Of a stretch of DNA of 5,497 bases, positions 5,025 through 5,497 are shown piece by piece. The stretch lies in the NCBI GenBank assembly GCA_012270665.1, contig JAAXHY010000081.1:1-5497 (forward strand). Direction: 5' to 3'. A program made the translations under genes and the position numbers. Within the stretch, counting starts at the first letter, position 1; the number at the start of each line of letters is the position of its first letter. The notes beneath the pieces were generated by a model. It was not told where the DNA came from and did no database searches. It saw only the letters and a program-made list of their open reading frames with translations. Origin of the DNA: Dehalococcoidia bacterium (lineage in GTDB: Bacteria; Chloroflexota; Dehalococcoidia; SAR202; UBA11138).

Positions 5025-5497
5025 CTACGCCACCTCCGTGATGTTGTACTGGAGCGCCGTATGCTTCGCCGTGGAACGACTCCCGCTCCGCTCTGCCAGC
5101 GCGTGCCTGAAACTCACGGTGACTACCGTCTGACGCTTCTGCGTGTCGCGGTCCACGTCCACCCGCAGGTTCCTCCTGAAGCCCTGCGCCCACTGCGTCC
5201 GGTTCACCAGCAGCAGACGCCCGGTGTCCGTCGTGTTGCCCGCGTCCGTAACCTTGCCGTCCGCGTCCGCCAGCCTCATGTGCTCCGACACGATGACAGG
5301 GATTCCCTCCACCGCGCCCAGCATTCCGCTCAGCAGCGTCGCGTTCGGCCCCAGCTTGTCCATCGTCCTGAAAGCGTCCACCGACTGCGCCCGTATGAAC
5401 GTGTTCACGTCCATGATCCACGCCAGCTCCGATGGGCGAACGCCGTAACGCCCCATCTTCGCCCTGATCTCGTTGAACATATCGTCCGACACCTCGG
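5025..5497 (-). CDS. HK97-fold phage major capsid protein, C-terminal part (5' end outside window)
   Basis: The frame is open to the window edge; the GTG at 5492 is internal (the codon before it is GAG), so the gene starts beyond 5497. Counting from that GTG, visible family features are the helix SDDMFNEIRAKMGRYGVRP, the strand motif LAWIMDVNTF (23-32), and GMLGAVEGIPVIVSEHM (56-72), the characteristic 'l.G.PV..s..m' of HK97-type capsids. A loop follows, then GRLLLVNRTQWAQGFRRNLRVDV (91-113) and TVVTVSFRHALAER (122-135), forming the P-domain strands, and the end is ALQYNITEVA. This protein assembles the icosahedral head. About 157 residues are present of a usual 280-400. It is the first gene of the visible phage block, with the connector gene following 88 nt later. 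The codons are GC-rich, like its neighbours. Confidence 0.8.
   Translation of the reverse strand, partial: EVSDDMFNEIRAKMGRYGVRPSELAWIMDVNTFIRAQSVDAFRTMDKLGPNATLLSGMLGAVEGIPVIVSEHMRLADADGKVTDAGNTTDTGRLLLVNRTQWAQGFRRNLRVDVDRDTQKRQTVVTVSFRHALAERSGSRSTAKHTALQYNITEVA

Noticed and set aside
5011..5421. Second minus-strand frame of 136 codons within the capsid gene
   Set aside because: It is an out-of-frame Gly/Arg-rich shadow of the capsid protein, which has clear family motifs.

Overview
The window looks like a piece of a bacterial chromosome with a moderately high G+C content, carrying host genes on the left (about 1-2970) and a phage-derived block on the right (about 3111-5497). No rRNA, tRNA, CRISPR array, transposase or integrase was seen. 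The gene mix suggests a Chloroflexota lineage such as the marine SAR202 group. It includes a Calx-beta/cadherin-type secreted protein, a Uma2-family protein with a coiled-coil tail, a UPF0145 protein and the tail end of an enolase-superfamily gene, and enolase paralogs are known to be expanded in SAR202. This is inference from protein style only; there is no marker gene.

Layout. Bases 2-1108 (+) are the 3' part of a large extracellular adhesin-like protein, followed by a strong hairpin terminator. Bases 1303-1620 (+) encode a YbjQ/UPF0145 protein. A Uma2-family protein (1723-2562, -) points towards it. A short membrane protein of DUF6787 type (2662-2970, +) is divergent from the Uma2 gene across about 100 bp. 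Just past its stop, on the minus strand, lies an uncatalogued 3' fragment of an enolase-superfamily (mandelate racemase/muconate lactonizing type) gene, 2972-3103, whose upstream part is missing.

The fragment is cut off within 10 bp of the end of an XRE-type regulator gene (3111-3500, -). Upstream of that, all on the minus strand, are in order of transcription: the C-terminal part of an HK97-type major capsid protein (5025-5497, running off the edge), a head-tail connector (4118-4936), a 62-codon ORF resembling the N-terminus of a tail terminator-like protein (3907-4095), and an XhlA-like holin-associated small membrane protein (3668-3874).

Reading. Mobile DNA of phage origin seems to have entered or replaced part of an enolase-family gene. 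The phage block keeps head genes and a lysis-type gene but has no tail genes between them. It is therefore either a prophage with a deleted tail module or a capsid-encoding satellite-like element. The most interesting points are the enolase scar at the element edge, the head-to-lysis junction without a tail module, and a beta-domain inserted into the connector protein.
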